Assembly (NCBI RefSeq): GCF_900626075.1
Contig: NZ_UYZY01000007.1
Span: forward strand, 214,834-278,833
Length of the DNA stretch: 64,000 bases
Reading direction: 5' to 3'
DNA from: Clostridium transplantifaecale
Lineage (GTDB): Bacteria; Bacillota; Clostridia; Lachnospirales; Lachnospiraceae
The notes under the pieces: model-generated
Seen by the model: only the letters and a program-made list of their open reading frames with translations
Database searches by the model: none
Told to the model about the DNA's origin: nothing
Shown: positions 34,781 to 44,365 of the stretch, piece after piece
How positions within the stretch are numbered: the stretch's first letter is position 1
Layout: the number at the start of each line of letters is the position of its first letter
Position numbers and translations under genes: made by a program

Positions 34781-37318
34781 TCACGTCATATCATCCCTCA
34801 GCGCCTCAATAATATTCTCCTTCCGAATCTTCCCCGTAGCATACAACATGGTAATAAATATCACGATGAATACGCCAAGCACGCTGACCGCGATACTGTC
34901 CCAGGGGAAAATATACCGGATTTCCCCGCCCCCGAGTACCATCCCCTTGTAAATCAGCCAGGATAGAACACCCGAGATCGGCAGCCCGAACAGCAGTGTT
35001 TTTATGCCGTAAAGGGCACACTCGAAACGCATCATCCGGTTAAAAGAGCGGTCGGACAGGCCCACGGAGCGGAGCATAGCCAGTTCCCGTCTTCTCAGCC
35101 TGATGTTGGTGGAAATCGTATTGAACACATTGGCCGTTCCAATCAGCGAGATCATGATAACAAACACAACGGTGAACAGATTTACAATAAATATGATATT
35201 GCGGTTTTCCTCCAGCACGGCATGGAGGTTGAACAGGTTGTAGGTGGAGGTAATGCCGGATCCGTCGATCATGGTCTGCATCTGTGCGGCAGACAGTCCG
35301 GGCGTTTTGGACCAGAAGGTGAAGGCCTGCCGTTGTGACGCACCCGGAAGGTCAAACTGCGGTTTCATCCCGTAAGGGGCAACTACCATTAAAACGTAGT
35401 CCCTTTTTGCGGGCGGATCGAGGGGCGGCGGATCCAGCGGGTAGGTGTCGGCAAAAAATGTATGGATTGTCCGGGCCGCTTCCCCGGATTCGTTGCGGAT
35501 TGTGAAATCCATGGTTTTATTTTTGAAAATATCAATATTACCCGGCCTTTTTCCCACAATGATCATAGTTCCATCCTGTCCGCCGGAATTTGATGCAGGC
35601 AGGCCGAGGCTTTCAAGAAAGTCCTTATAGATGTCCTCCTCGATAAACTGGACATCCATGAACAGGTTCACCGTTTGGCAGTCCGGGTCTAACCCCTGTG
35701 ATTCCAGGTAATAGTCACGGAATTCAGCTGTAAAATCACCCGTGTCCACCCTGCAGGAATAGGTTGAGACCGTCTGATGGGTGCTTTTGCAGACGCCATC
35801 TGCGGTTTTCATTTCACCGTATAGACGGAGCAGTTCATTTTCGTCCGTATCCTTTGTATAAAACACAATATCCCCGTCCATTTCCACAGCCGACTGATTC
35901 GCAACCCCGCTTAAATTCATTGCAAAGGAGCTTGTCGATACAAACAGTACGACGCTTAAGGTGAGCGACAGGACAATGCTGCGGTAACGCCCCTTGTTCC
36001 GCTTGAAATTTTTTAGTGCAAGAGTTCCTTCAAGGCCGTATATTTTTCCCGCGAATTTTGGCGTCTTCACGGCTCCCGGATCGACTTTTATCTCATTGGT
36101 CTGGCTGATGCATTCCATCACGGGGGTGCGTGCGGCTTTCCTTGCCGGAATATAAGCCGATATGAGAATCGTAATCATGCTGATGACCGCGGCGGCGCAG
36201 ATTGCGGGTATAGAAATACACAGGGTCAAAGGAACGCTGTCATACATGACGGCTCTAAAATTCCCGGCCACCAGGGAAATCACAAACTGGATGCCGGGTA
36301 TGCCGATCAGGATACCGATCGGTATACCAATTGCGCCGATTACCAGTCCCTCAAATAAAACGGAACTGCGAAGCTGTTTTTCCGTGGCTCCGACCGACAT
36401 GAGAATTCCAAACTGGTGCGTGCGCTCGTTGAGTGAGATATGAAATGAATTATAAATGAGAAATACGGATCCTGTCATAACCAGAGCGATTAAAATGGCG
36501 CCGGTTGAATAGAGCAGAGTATTAAACATGGTGTCGTCCGAGATTCCCATAAAACGGAGCACATCGTCGTTCAGAACATAAGACAGCCCTCCGGCTGCAC
36601 CGTCTGTGTAGGCGCGGACACTGCGAGGCTTTTTCAGTGTGACAAAGGCGCTCAGGCTATTCCCGGGATCTGCTGAATCTGCTCTTGTTATCAGGGTATA
36701 TCCGGGGGCGGAACGCTCTTCGAATGCGGGTCTCTGGAAGATTCCGACGACCTTATAGGTCTGGACTGCCTCATGGGTCAGCGTTTCCTCACCGGGACGG
36801 TAAGGATCGTGCTGGCTGAGAGTGAGATTTCCCGTCTGCCGGGTTCCGACCGGCACGATAAGGGTGTCGCCGATCGAAATCTTTACGCCTCCGTTTGCGG
36901 CAACATGCGCCGGAACCAGGATTTCATTGCTGTTTTCCGGCAGCCGGCCCGAGAGGAGATGGATGTGAATCATATCAAAGGTTTCACGGTTGAAACCCGC
37001 TATAAATAAATACGGTTTGTCGGGATTGATTCCGCCGTCCAGCGCTGTGTAGCCGATATTTTCAAAAAATGAGGCATTTTTAATCCGGCTGTCTGCGGCC
37101 TGCCCCTGCACGAAAGAGGAGTCGGCGCCGTAAAACTCAACGTGCCAGTCCCCGGTTTTTTCGATGGCTCCGTTAATCAGATAAGTCTGCAGTGACACGG
37201 AAAAGGTTGCAACCGCCGTAATCAGGGCGGCCGACAGGGCCACTCCGGCTATTGTCACAAGCGTTCTTGCGCGGTTCTTCCTCAGTCCCTGCAATGCTGT
37301 TTTATTAAAAATATTCAT
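34781..37318 (-). CDS. ABC transporter permease, FtsX/MacB type
   Basis: 845 residues. N-terminal membrane segment (ARTLVTIAGVALSAALITAVATFSV), a first extracytoplasmic domain, three segments at about 270-400, a central segment at about 445, a second large extracytoplasmic domain (about 470-700) and three C-terminal segments (FIVNLFTVVFVIMISLIGTANVFNTI ...). This is the duplicated FtsX layout of lipoprotein, antimicrobial-peptide or mechanotransmission ABC systems. Its ATG overlaps the stop of the ATPase gene (ATGA). No adjacent two-component pair of the Bce type is present. Confidence 0.9.
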   Translation of the reverse strand: MNIFNKTALQGLRKNRARTLVTIAGVALSAALITAVATFSVSLQTYLINGAIEKTGDWHVEFYGADSSFVQGQAADSRIKNASFFENIGYTALDGGINPDKPYLFIAGFNRETFDMIHIHLLSGRLPENSNEILVPAHVAANGGVKISIGDTLIVPVGTRQTGNLTLSQHDPYRPGEETLTHEAVQTYKVVGIFQRPAFEERSAPGYTLITRADSADPGNSLSAFVTLKKPRSVRAYTDGAAGGLSYVLNDDVLRFMGISDDTMFNTLLYSTGAILIALVMTGSVFLIYNSFHISLNERTHQFGILMSVGATEKQLRSSVLFEGLVIGAIGIPIGILIGIPGIQFVISLVAGNFRAVMYDSVPLTLCISIPAICAAAVISMITILISAYIPARKAARTPVMECISQTNEIKVDPGAVKTPKFAGKIYGLEGTLALKNFKRNKGRYRSIVLSLTLSVVLFVSTSSFAMNLSGVANQSAVEMDGDIVFYTKDTDENELLRLYGEMKTADGVCKSTHQTVSTYSCRVDTGDFTAEFRDYYLESQGLDPDCQTVNLFMDVQFIEEDIYKDFLESLGLPASNSGGQDGTMIIVGKRPGNIDIFKNKTMDFTIRNESGEAARTIHTFFADTYPLDPPPLDPPAKRDYVLMVVAPYGMKPQFDLPGASQRQAFTFWSKTPGLSAAQMQTMIDGSGITSTYNLFNLHAVLEENRNIIFIVNLFTVVFVIMISLIGTANVFNTISTNIRLRRRELAMLRSVGLSDRSFNRMMRFECALYGIKTLLFGLPISGVLSWLIYKGMVLGGGEIRYIFPWDSIAVSVLGVFIVIFITMLYATGKIRKENIIEALRDDMT

Positions 37319-38004
37319 GAGCTCCCCACCTGCCTCTCATCCCGGACCACCCTGCCGTCTGAGATGGTGATAATGCGGTCCGCCTGCAGGGCGATATTCT
37401 CATCGTGGGTGACGATAATCAGGGTCTGACGGTACTTTTTGTGGCTCTCCTTCAGCAGATGGATGATTTCTTTGCCGTTGCGGCTGTCCAGGCTGCCCGT
37501 CGGTTCATCCGCCAGCATGACGGCCGGTGCGTTCATCAGGGCGCGGCCGATGGCGGCACGCTGCTGCTGTCCGCCGGAAAGCTGGTTGGGCAGATGGTTC
37601 TTCCTATCCTGAAGCCCCAAAAGATCAAGCAGATCATTTAAACGCTCCTCATTCACCTTTCTCCGGTCCATCAGAATAGGCAGGGTAATATTTTCCACCA
37701 CATTCAGGGTGGGAATGAGATTATGGAACTGGTAAATCAGCCCCACCTGCCTCCGGCGGAACACGGCGAGCTTTTCATTGCTTTTTGCATATACGTCCTG
37801 TCCGTCCAGAAATATTTTACCGTCCGTCGGCACATCCACACCGGCAATTGCATGAAGAAGCGTGGATTTACCGGAGCCGGAAGACCCGATGATGGCGGTG
37901 AATTCTCCTTTACCAATCGTAAGATTCACATGGTCAAGGGCGGTTACCTGGTTTTCTCCCCTGCCGTAAACCTTGCATAAATTTTCAACCTTTAAAAAAT
38001 CCAT
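37315..38004 (-). CDS. ABC transporter ATP-binding protein (LolD/MacB type)
   Basis: 229 residues from ATG 38004, chosen for the AAAGGAGGAG just upstream; the longer frame to 38157 lacks one. Walker A GSSGSGKST, signature LSGGQQQR, Walker B VMLADEPTG and switch His VTHDENIA are all intact. It powers the downstream FtsX-type permease. TATAAT lies about 20 bases before the ribosome site on this strand. Confidence 0.94.
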   Translation of the reverse strand: MDFLKVENLCKVYGRGENQVTALDHVNLTIGKGEFTAIIGSSGSGKSTLLHAIAGVDVPTDGKIFLDGQDVYAKSNEKLAVFRRRQVGLIYQFHNLIPTLNVVENITLPILMDRRKVNEERLNDLLDLLGLQDRKNHLPNQLSGGQQQRAAIGRALMNAPAVMLADEPTGSLDSRNGKEIIHLLKESHKKYRQTLIIVTHDENIALQADRIITISDGRVVRDERQVGSS

Positions 38005-38410
38005 TCTGTGCTCCTCCTTTCCTTTATCTGTATTATAGAACATCTGGCTTACTTTTGCGTGACTTTCAGGTGAGAGATCCGTCACTTTATGGTGCGGAAC
38101 AAAAGGCGGGTGAAAAATCTTGCGGGACATCACCTGTGAACAGAAGCATAATCCCACATTTAAACCGGAAAAAAATGGCGCGATTTTACATCCGGAAACT
38201 GTATGATATGATATAATATCTGAAGAAGAATATGATAAAATTGTTAAGAATGTATCAAATATAACCGGGAATCCGCATTTGGCATTTCACTAAAGATAGA
38301 AAAATGAAGACTGATACCAATGAAAAATTATGCAATATGCACAAATGGAAAAATGCGGATTTTTGCGGATTTTCAACATCTTCCACTCACTGAATAAAGG
38401 AGAATCATTT

Positions 38411-39178
38411 ATGCTAAAAAACGAACGCCTTAAATTTATTGTTAACAAGATTCGCGAGCAGCAGAACGTACGTGTCAAAGATTTGAAAGAATATTTCCAG
38501 GTTTCCGATGAAACCATCCGGAGAGATCTGATGGAGCTTGAAAAGCAGGGGCTGCTGCGCTGCGTCCACGGCGGCGCGGTGTATGATTCCTTTACGGCTA
38601 ATGAATATGAGGTGGAGGTGCGCATCAATAATAACCCGATGGAGAAAGAGGCGATCTGCAGAGAGGCGGCGGAGCTGGTGCAGGACGGCCAGTCCCTGGC
38701 GATTCTGGCCTCCACGACGACTCTGCCGCTCGGGAAGTATCTGGCGGCTAAAAACAACCTGACCGTTGTGACGAACTCCATCCAGCTTGGAAACCAGATA
38801 TCTTCCAATATGAGTAACCACGTCATACTCACTGCCGGCAATATCTGGCATAACCAGCAGAAGACAATGGGGGAACTGACGGCATACTGTTTCCGCAGAT
38901 ACCGGGTGGACAAGGCGTTTTTCAGCGTTTCCGGAGTCTCACCGTCCGACGGGCTCACGGAGTATACGGAGGAGGAGAGTGAACTTCTGCGGGCGGCAAT
39001 CGAGATGAGCCGCGAGAGAATTCTTTTAAATGACTCCACAAAGTTCGGAGTGGTGGCATTCTGCCGGTTTGCCGGAATTGAGGCCGTACATCAGATGATA
39101 ACGGACTGGCATATTACAAAAAAAGAGCTGTCCTATTATACATCCATGGGAATCAAGGTTTACTGCGCGGCGAAATGA
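38411..39178 (+). CDS. DeoR/GlpR-family transcriptional regulator
   Basis: 255 residues from ATG 38411, with AAAGGAG at 38397-38403. N-terminal HTH (VKDLKEYFQVSDETIRRDLMELEKQGLLRCVHGGA) and a DeoRC sugar-phosphate-sensing domain (SLAILASTTTLPLGKYLA, TVVTNSIQL, KAFFSVSGVSPSDGLTEY, LLNDSTKFG). Members repress sugar or polyol catabolism and release on binding a phosphorylated intermediate. It heads the sugar-alcohol locus; an inverted repeat over the next promoter (39289-39324) is its probable operator. The upstream gap 38005-38410 has AT-rich promoter-like sequence and no gene. Confidence 0.92.
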   Translation: MLKNERLKFIVNKIREQQNVRVKDLKEYFQVSDETIRRDLMELEKQGLLRCVHGGAVYDSFTANEYEVEVRINNNPMEKEAICREAAELVQDGQSLAILASTTTLPLGKYLAAKNNLTVVTNSIQLGNQISSNMSNHVILTAGNIWHNQQKTMGELTAYCFRRYRVDKAFFSVSGVSPSDGLTEYTEEESELLRAAIEMSRERILLNDSTKFGVVAFCRFAGIEAVHQMITDWHITKKELSYYTSMGIKVYCAAK

Positions 39179-39190
39179 TCAGGGACACAG

Positions 39191-39216
39191 TGTTCGCTCC
39201 CTCGTGAACAGTAACC
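39191..39216. repeat. Short palindrome of the GTTACTGTTCAC family
   Basis: TGTTC...GTGAACA hairpin followed by GTAAC; read in reverse it gives GTTACTGTTCACGAGGGAGC, like copy A at 2039. It lies just after the DeoR gene. Confidence 0.45.
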
Positions 39217-39288
39217 CGCCCCTGTTTGGAATTTTGTGGTTTTATTGAAATATGGCCACACAATAGAGAGAAAATAGTTAAAAATATC

Positions 39289-39342
39289 CCGTCTGTTAAA
39301 ACATTTGCATGAGTTGACAGACGGTTTTCTTTGTGCTAATTT
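39289..39342 (+). promoter_or_regulatory. Promoter of the sugar-alcohol operon with operator-like inverted repeat
   Basis: TTGACA (39314-39319), 17-base spacer, TAATTT (39337-39342). CCGTCTGT (39289-39296) and ACAGACGG (39317-39324) form a perfect 8-bp inverted repeat, the right half overlapping the -35. DeoR repression is inferred. Confidence 0.65.
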
Positions 39343-39415
39343 AAGCCTGTGAACAGGACAGACAACGTGTCCTTGGAAAAAAGATACATGGAAGATATGA
39401 GGAGGGGATGAAATA

Positions 39416-40861
39416 ATGCAGGCGGATGTTGTGATTATTGGTGCAGGCGCGACGGGTTCTGCCATCGCAAGGGAGCTTTCCCGCTACGAGTTAAATGTCA
39501 TTCTGGTTGAGCGGAATGAGGATGTGGGCGGATACGCATCGAAGTGTAACAGCGCGACACTGTGCAGCGGACACGATGCGGAGCCGGGGTCCCTGGAGGC
39601 GAGACTTACATCGGCTTCCAACCGGGCTTACGACCAGGTCTGTAAAGATCTGGATGTGGAGATGAAGCGGCTGGGTATGATTTATGTGGCCCATGATGAA
39701 AAAGAGCTGGAGCAGCTTAAGGCGATCAGGAAGAAAGCCATCCTGAACGGCGAGTACAATGTGGAAATGCTTTCGGGAGAAAAGGTTCATCAGATGGAGC
39801 CTTCCCTGAACCCGGATATTGTCGGCGGCCTGCTGGTGCCGAACGAGGCGATTGTGGATGTGATGGAGCTGCTGTTTGCCTTTGTCGAGAATGCGATGGA
39901 TAACGGGGTTAAGGTTATGCTTGGCACAACCGTTTCCCGGATCAATGTGGACCCGGAAACGCATGCCGTAAAATCGGTGGTGACCGATAAGGGAGAGATT
40001 GAATGCCGGTTTGCAATTAATGCCGCGGCAATCTATGCGGATAAGCTGGCACAGTCGGTCGGTTTCTGTGATTATTACAATTATCCCCGCACAGGGCAGT
40101 TTTTCGTTCTTGATAAGAATTTACCATACAAACCGGAACATATCATCGTTCCCCTTCCCACACCGGTGAGCCGCGGCCGTCTTTTGACGCCTACCATACA
40201 CGGGAACCTCCTGGTGGGGCCATCGGCGGATAACATGAGTGACCGGGAGTGCACCAAGACAGATAAAGAGACCATGGACAGCATTGTCTCGGACTGCCGG
40301 AAGATGATACCGGCCGTGAGCCCGTTTGATTCCGTGACGCAGTTCTGCGGCGTGCGCCCTGCGATTTACCCGAAAAAGGACTGGAGAATCCGCACGGTAG
40401 ACGGATGTAAGGGATACATAGAAGCGGTTGGAATTAACCAGGGAATCAGCGCGGCGCCGGGGGTTGCCAAATATGTGGGCGAACTGCTGGATGATGAAGG
40501 TCTTGAAATGACGGAGAAGAAAAACTGGATTTCCGAAAGAAAGGCAATCAGACGCTTTGCCTCGATGACCGAGGAGGAACGGGACGAGGCAATCCGGAAG
40601 AACCCCAGTTATGGAAATATTATCTGCCGCTGTGAGACGGTCACGGAGGGAGAGATTGTGGAGGCGATCCATAAAGGACCGGGGGCGAGGAGCGTAGACG
40701 CTATCAAGCGCAGGCTGCGCGCCGGAATGGGACGCTGCCAGGGCGGCTTCTGCGGACCGCGTGTTGTGGAAATTCTTGCGCGTGAGCTTGCGGTAACCGA
40801 GGAAGAAATCTGCAAGAATGAGCCGGGTTCAGAAATGCTGGTTCGCGTAAACAGAAAGTGA
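39416..40861 (+). CDS. GlpA/GlpO-like FAD oxidoreductase with BFD-type [2Fe-2S] domain
   Basis: 481 residues. FAD-binding ADVVIIGAGATGSAIARELSRY, a DAO-fold body (EAIVDVMELLFAFVENAMDNGV; RTGQFFVLDK) and a C-terminal BFD-like iron-sulfur domain: IICRCETVTEGEIVEAI ... GRCQGGFCGPRV (four Cys). Members of this group are annotated as anaerobic glycerol-3-phosphate dehydrogenase-like. With the next two genes it forms the standard Firmicutes trio that passes electrons from a phosphorylated polyol or hydroxy acid. Actual substrate unknown. Confidence 0.88.
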   Translation: MQADVVIIGAGATGSAIARELSRYELNVILVERNEDVGGYASKCNSATLCSGHDAEPGSLEARLTSASNRAYDQVCKDLDVEMKRLGMIYVAHDEKELEQLKAIRKKAILNGEYNVEMLSGEKVHQMEPSLNPDIVGGLLVPNEAIVDVMELLFAFVENAMDNGVKVMLGTTVSRINVDPETHAVKSVVTDKGEIECRFAINAAAIYADKLAQSVGFCDYYNYPRTGQFFVLDKNLPYKPEHIIVPLPTPVSRGRLLTPTIHGNLLVGPSADNMSDRECTKTDKETMDSIVSDCRKMIPAVSPFDSVTQFCGVRPAIYPKKDWRIRTVDGCKGYIEAVGINQGISAAPGVAKYVGELLDDEGLEMTEKKNWISERKAIRRFASMTEEERDEAIRKNPSYGNIICRCETVTEGEIVEAIHKGPGARSVDAIKRRLRAGMGRCQGGFCGPRVVEILARELAVTEEEICKNEPGSEMLVRVNRK

Positions 40862-40871
40862 GGATGACAGG

Positions 40872-42149
40872 ATGAATGAGAGATATGTGGACGTAGCTGT
40901 CATTGGAGCGGGACCCGCGGGCCTGGCGGCAGCGGCGGCAGCGAAAAAAGAAGGCGCAGAGAAAGTAGTTCTGATTGAGCGCGATTTCCGTCCGGGCGGA
41001 ATTCTGGAGCAGTGCATCCATACCGGATTCGGACTTAAATATTTCGGTGAAGAGCTGGCAGGGCCTGAATACGCGGAGCGTTTTATAAAGGTCTGTGATG
41101 AGCTCGGCATTGAGATGATGTTAAACACGATGGTTTTAAGCATCGACGGACCGAACCATCTGATCCATGCGGCGAATAAATCGGGGGCCGTACTGGTGGA
41201 GGCGGGAGCGATTATCCTCTCCATGGGCTGCCGGGAGCGCACAAGGGCGCAGATTGTAATTCCTGGTTCCCGTCCCGCAGGCGTTTATACGGCGGGAACG
41301 GCACAGCGCTTCTGCAATGTGCAGAACCATATTGTAGGTAATGAAATCGTGATTGTCGGTTCCGGTGATATCGGAATGATCATGGCCCGCAGGATGACGT
41401 TAGAGGGCGCGAAAGTGAAGGCGGTTATTGAAGTGATGCCTTACCTGGCGGGACTCACCAGAAACAGGGTACAGTGCCTGGATGATTTTGGAATTCCGCT
41501 CTATTTAAGCCATACCATCGTTGATATCGACGGAAAGCGCCGTGTAAAAGGCGTGACGGTGGCAAAGGTGGATGAAAAGAAACAGCCGGTACCCGGAACG
41601 GAGTTTAAGATTGACTGCGATACCGTACTCCTGTCGGTTGGACTGATACCGGAAAATGAGGTGTCGAAGACGGCCGGCGTGGCCCTTGACCGCGTGACAA
41701 ACGGCCCGGTAGTAGATAACACGATGATGACGAATATACCCGGAATCTTTGCCTGTGGTAATGTGGTCCATGTCAATGATCTGGTGGACAATGTGTCCAC
41801 GGAAAGTGAACTGGCCGGTACTTATGCGGCCCGCTATGCGGCCGGACAGAGCGGAGAAGGCGGGACGGTGATACCTGTCAAACCGGGAAATCTGGTGCGG
41901 TACATGGTTCCGCAGTCCGTCAAACCGGATAAGACGGAGAAGGAAGTAAAGATGTATTTCCGTGTGCTGGCTCCGACGAAGCAGGTAACGATCGAAGCGT
42001 CCTGCGGAGATAAGGTTCTCTATAAGGCCAGAAAAGCATTTGTAAATCCGGGGGAAATTGAGCAGATCAGGATACCGGCCGAAAAACTTTCCGGTTTGAC
42101 GCAAGGGGAAATCATTGTGAATGTCACAAAGGAGGAGGTGAAGGCATGA
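40872..42149 (+). CDS. NAD(P)/FAD-dependent oxidoreductase, second subunit of the GlpAB-like complex
   Basis: 425 residues. FAD site VDVAVIGAGPAGLAAAAAAKKEG; RPGGILEQCIHTGFG and CRERTRAQIVIPGSRPAGVYTAGTAQ are diagnostic of the family paired with GlpA-like flavoproteins. NAD site IVIVGSGDIGMIMARRM, then a short all-beta C-terminal domain. The ATG follows the previous gene by 8 bases; the end overlaps the DUF1667 gene. Likely accepts electrons from the first subunit and passes them to NAD or a membrane acceptor. Confidence 0.88.
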   Translation: MNERYVDVAVIGAGPAGLAAAAAAKKEGAEKVVLIERDFRPGGILEQCIHTGFGLKYFGEELAGPEYAERFIKVCDELGIEMMLNTMVLSIDGPNHLIHAANKSGAVLVEAGAIILSMGCRERTRAQIVIPGSRPAGVYTAGTAQRFCNVQNHIVGNEIVIVGSGDIGMIMARRMTLEGAKVKAVIEVMPYLAGLTRNRVQCLDDFGIPLYLSHTIVDIDGKRRVKGVTVAKVDEKKQPVPGTEFKIDCDTVLLSVGLIPENEVSKTAGVALDRVTNGPVVDNTMMTNIPGIFACGNVVHVNDLVDNVSTESELAGTYAARYAAGQSGEGGTVIPVKPGNLVRYMVPQSVKPDKTEKEVKMYFRVLAPTKQVTIEASCGDKVLYKARKAFVNPGEIEQIRIPAEKLSGLTQGEIIVNVTKEEVKA

Positions 42150-42499
42150 TCGAAAAAGAAGTAATCTGTGTCATCTGTCCGTCCAGCTGCCATGTCACCG
42201 TAAAAGGAGACGGGAAAACAGTCAGTGAGATAAGCGGTTACACCTGTAAACGAGGGAAGGACTATGCGGAGGCGGAGTATATCTCGCCGATGCGGACTCT
42301 GGCCACCACCGTGAAGGCGGAGGGGTACAGCTGCCCGATCATCGCGGTCCGCTCCAATAAACCGATGCCGAAGGAAAAGATATTCGACGCAATGGCCGAG
42401 ATTCAGAAAGCAGTGGCAACCCCGCCGTTCTATGTGGGGAAAACAGTGATTGAAAATATTCTGGACACAGGGGTGGACATCGTGCTGTCTAATCAGTAA
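42146..42499 (+). CDS. DUF1667 protein (third member of the oxidoreductase trio)
   Basis: 117 residues with VICVICPSSCHVTVKGDG and GYTCKRGKDYAEAEYISPMRTLATTV: four conserved Cys resembling the Fe-S region at the start of molybdopterin oxidoreductases, but far too short to be one. DUF1667 proteins regularly accompany the two flavoproteins before it. An Fe-S electron-transfer subunit is likely. Overlaps the previous gene by 4 bases. Confidence 0.88.
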   Translation: MIEKEVICVICPSSCHVTVKGDGKTVSEISGYTCKRGKDYAEAEYISPMRTLATTVKAEGYSCPIIAVRSNKPMPKEKIFDAMAEIQKAVATPPFYVGKTVIENILDTGVDIVLSNQ

Positions 42500-42567
42500 A
42501 AGCGTCCGGGGTTAAAAGCAATAGATGAGAAGGTATAAAACACGAAAAGGAAAGGGTGTGCGCCAAT

Positions 42568-43668
42568 ATGAGACATGTAGCGGAATTTGTACAGGGTTTA
42601 CTGCAGGAAAATTATGATTTGGGGGAAATCACAGAGGTAGAGCCGATTAAGGCGGGGGATACGAACAACAGCTTTTTCGCTATTGCCAATAAAGACGGGG
42701 AAAAGAAAAAATGGTATGTGCGCCAGTACAACACGGCCGAACAGGAGCAGGATATCATTTATGAACATGCATTTGAGAAATATTATTCGGCTAATGTAAA
42801 CGGCGCGATGCAGACCATGACTCCGGTGGTAAACCGCACCGGTAAAACGTGGCTGGTGGCGGAGTTTGAAGGCCAGAGCAACTTCTATGCGGTATTTAAC
42901 ACCATCAGCGGACTGGAGCCGTATTCCTGGGAGTACAACGAGATGCCGCAGGAAGCCAAGGATTCCTGCGCCGAGATATGCGCCAGGTTCCAGTCATGGG
43001 CATACGGTTTTGTGGGACCGGAGGGCAGCGGAAGAAGTGAACCGGAGTTAGAGGAGCAGTTTAAAGTATGGAAGCAGGATCTTCCGGCCGCACAGGCGGA
43101 GAAGAAACAGAATCCGAAGGTATTTAAGCGTTTTACGGATTATTTTGAAAAAGAGATTCCGTATCTCATCGATACCATTGATTTCTGTGACAGCGAGCTT
43201 GCAAAGTGCAGGGAACAGCTTAAAAAGTGCATCTGCCATAAGGATTTGAATCCCGGTAACGTCATGTTTGATAAAAATGACAAAATCATTGCGGTGTTCG
43301 ATCTGGACTGGGTTAACACGGATTACAGGCTTTATGATCTGGGATGGATGAGTTATCAGGCGCTGGCGTCCTGGGATACGGCATCCTTCGGAGATGTGGC
43401 TGTGGAGAAAATCGGCAGATTCATTTCCATCTACAACCAGACCATGAAAGAGACGGGCTGCGAACTCGGGGAACTGAACGGCGCGGAGCGGATGTTCTAT
43501 CCGGTCATGATGATTATCGGGGCGGTCAAGGTTATTATGGACTTCACCTGCTATGAAAACCACGAGTCGGAAGTGCACAGAATGTTCGTCAACACATGGA
43601 GGTTTGTGGAGAGCGTTCACTTTATGCGGGAGCATCTGGACGAGATCCGGGCGGCTGTTGCAGAGTAA
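42568..43668 (+). CDS. APH-fold small-molecule kinase
   Basis: 366 residues from ATG 42568 (a GTG at 42556 is the alternative). Protein-kinase-like fold: nucleotide-binding lobe with NNSFFAIANKDGEKKKWYVRQY, catalytic loop CHKDLNPGNVMFD (Brenner-type HxDxxxxN) and metal-binding IIAVFDLDW. PF01636 members phosphorylate hydroxyls of small molecules such as choline, homoserine, methylthioribose and aminoglycosides. In this operon, with a glucitol-PTS-like permease lacking phosphotransfer domains, it is the best candidate to phosphorylate the imported polyol. Confidence 0.88.
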   Translation: MRHVAEFVQGLLQENYDLGEITEVEPIKAGDTNNSFFAIANKDGEKKKWYVRQYNTAEQEQDIIYEHAFEKYYSANVNGAMQTMTPVVNRTGKTWLVAEFEGQSNFYAVFNTISGLEPYSWEYNEMPQEAKDSCAEICARFQSWAYGFVGPEGSGRSEPELEEQFKVWKQDLPAAQAEKKQNPKVFKRFTDYFEKEIPYLIDTIDFCDSELAKCREQLKKCICHKDLNPGNVMFDKNDKIIAVFDLDWVNTDYRLYDLGWMSYQALASWDTASFGDVAVEKIGRFISIYNQTMKETGCELGELNGAERMFYPVMMIIGAVKVIMDFTCYENHESEVHRMFVNTWRFVESVHFMREHLDEIRAAVAE

Positions 43669-43719
43669 GGATCAGAACGATTAACTAATAATACGGTATG
43701 GAAATCAGGAGGAAAAAGA

Positions 43720-44337
43720 ATGGATATCAGGGCGATTCATGAAGTATTAACTATTGCTAAGAGACTGGATGACAAGGGACTGTGTAATGCATTTGAGGGA
43801 AATGTATCGGTAAAAAGAGACGGATTCCTTTATATTACGCCATCGGGCAAGAATAAAGCAACGCTTACGGAGGAGATGATCGCCGTATTTGACGAGGAGG
43901 GAAACCAGGTGTCCGGCATTTTCCCGGCGTCCTCAGAGCTTAAAATGCACACGGCCGTTTATAAGATGAGGGATAATATAGGAGGCGTAGTACATGCACA
44001 TACACCGTTCCTGACCGCCTATGCGCTCTGTGCAAAACCGTTTGAATCTTTTGCCCATGCCGAAATGCTCTGGGATCACAAGAAAGTGGAAGTGGTGCCT
44101 TACGGAAGGCCGGGTTCCGATGATATCTATAAGGGAGCGGAAACGATTTTCCAGAAAGGAAGAGACATCTGCCTGTTGGCCAACCACGGGGTGTTGTCTG
44201 TGGGAACCACGGTATTCGACGCGATGAATAAGCTGGAGTCGGTGGAGAACGCATGTAAAATCTGTACCCTGGCCAAATTGATCGGGGAGCCGGCGGATCT
44301 TCCGAAAGAGGAGATTGAAACGCTGTTAAGCCTGTAA
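43720..44337 (+). CDS. Class II aldolase/adducin-family protein (fuculose-phosphate-aldolase-like)
   Basis: 205 residues. GNVSVKRDGFLYITPSGKNK is the phosphate-binding region; SSELKMHTAVYK holds the catalytic Glu; VVHAHTPFLTAYA gives two zinc His; LLANHGVLSVG supplies the third. All residues expected for a zinc aldolase are present. The family cleaves phosphorylated ketoses to dihydroxyacetone phosphate plus an aldehyde. In this operon it probably acts after the kinase and a dehydrogenase. AGGAGG precedes the ATG. Confidence 0.9.
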   Translation: MDIRAIHEVLTIAKRLDDKGLCNAFEGNVSVKRDGFLYITPSGKNKATLTEEMIAVFDEEGNQVSGIFPASSELKMHTAVYKMRDNIGGVVHAHTPFLTAYALCAKPFESFAHAEMLWDHKKVEVVPYGRPGSDDIYKGAETIFQKGRDICLLANHGVLSVGTTVFDAMNKLESVENACKICTLAKLIGEPADLPKEEIETLLSL

Positions 44338-44365
44338 CTGTGAGGATGCATAATAGGAGAAGGAA

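Noticed and set aside
38005..38157. N-terminal extension of the ABC ATPase
   Set aside because: The ATG at 38004 has a strong AAAGGAGG site and gives the normal length for the family; the extension has none.
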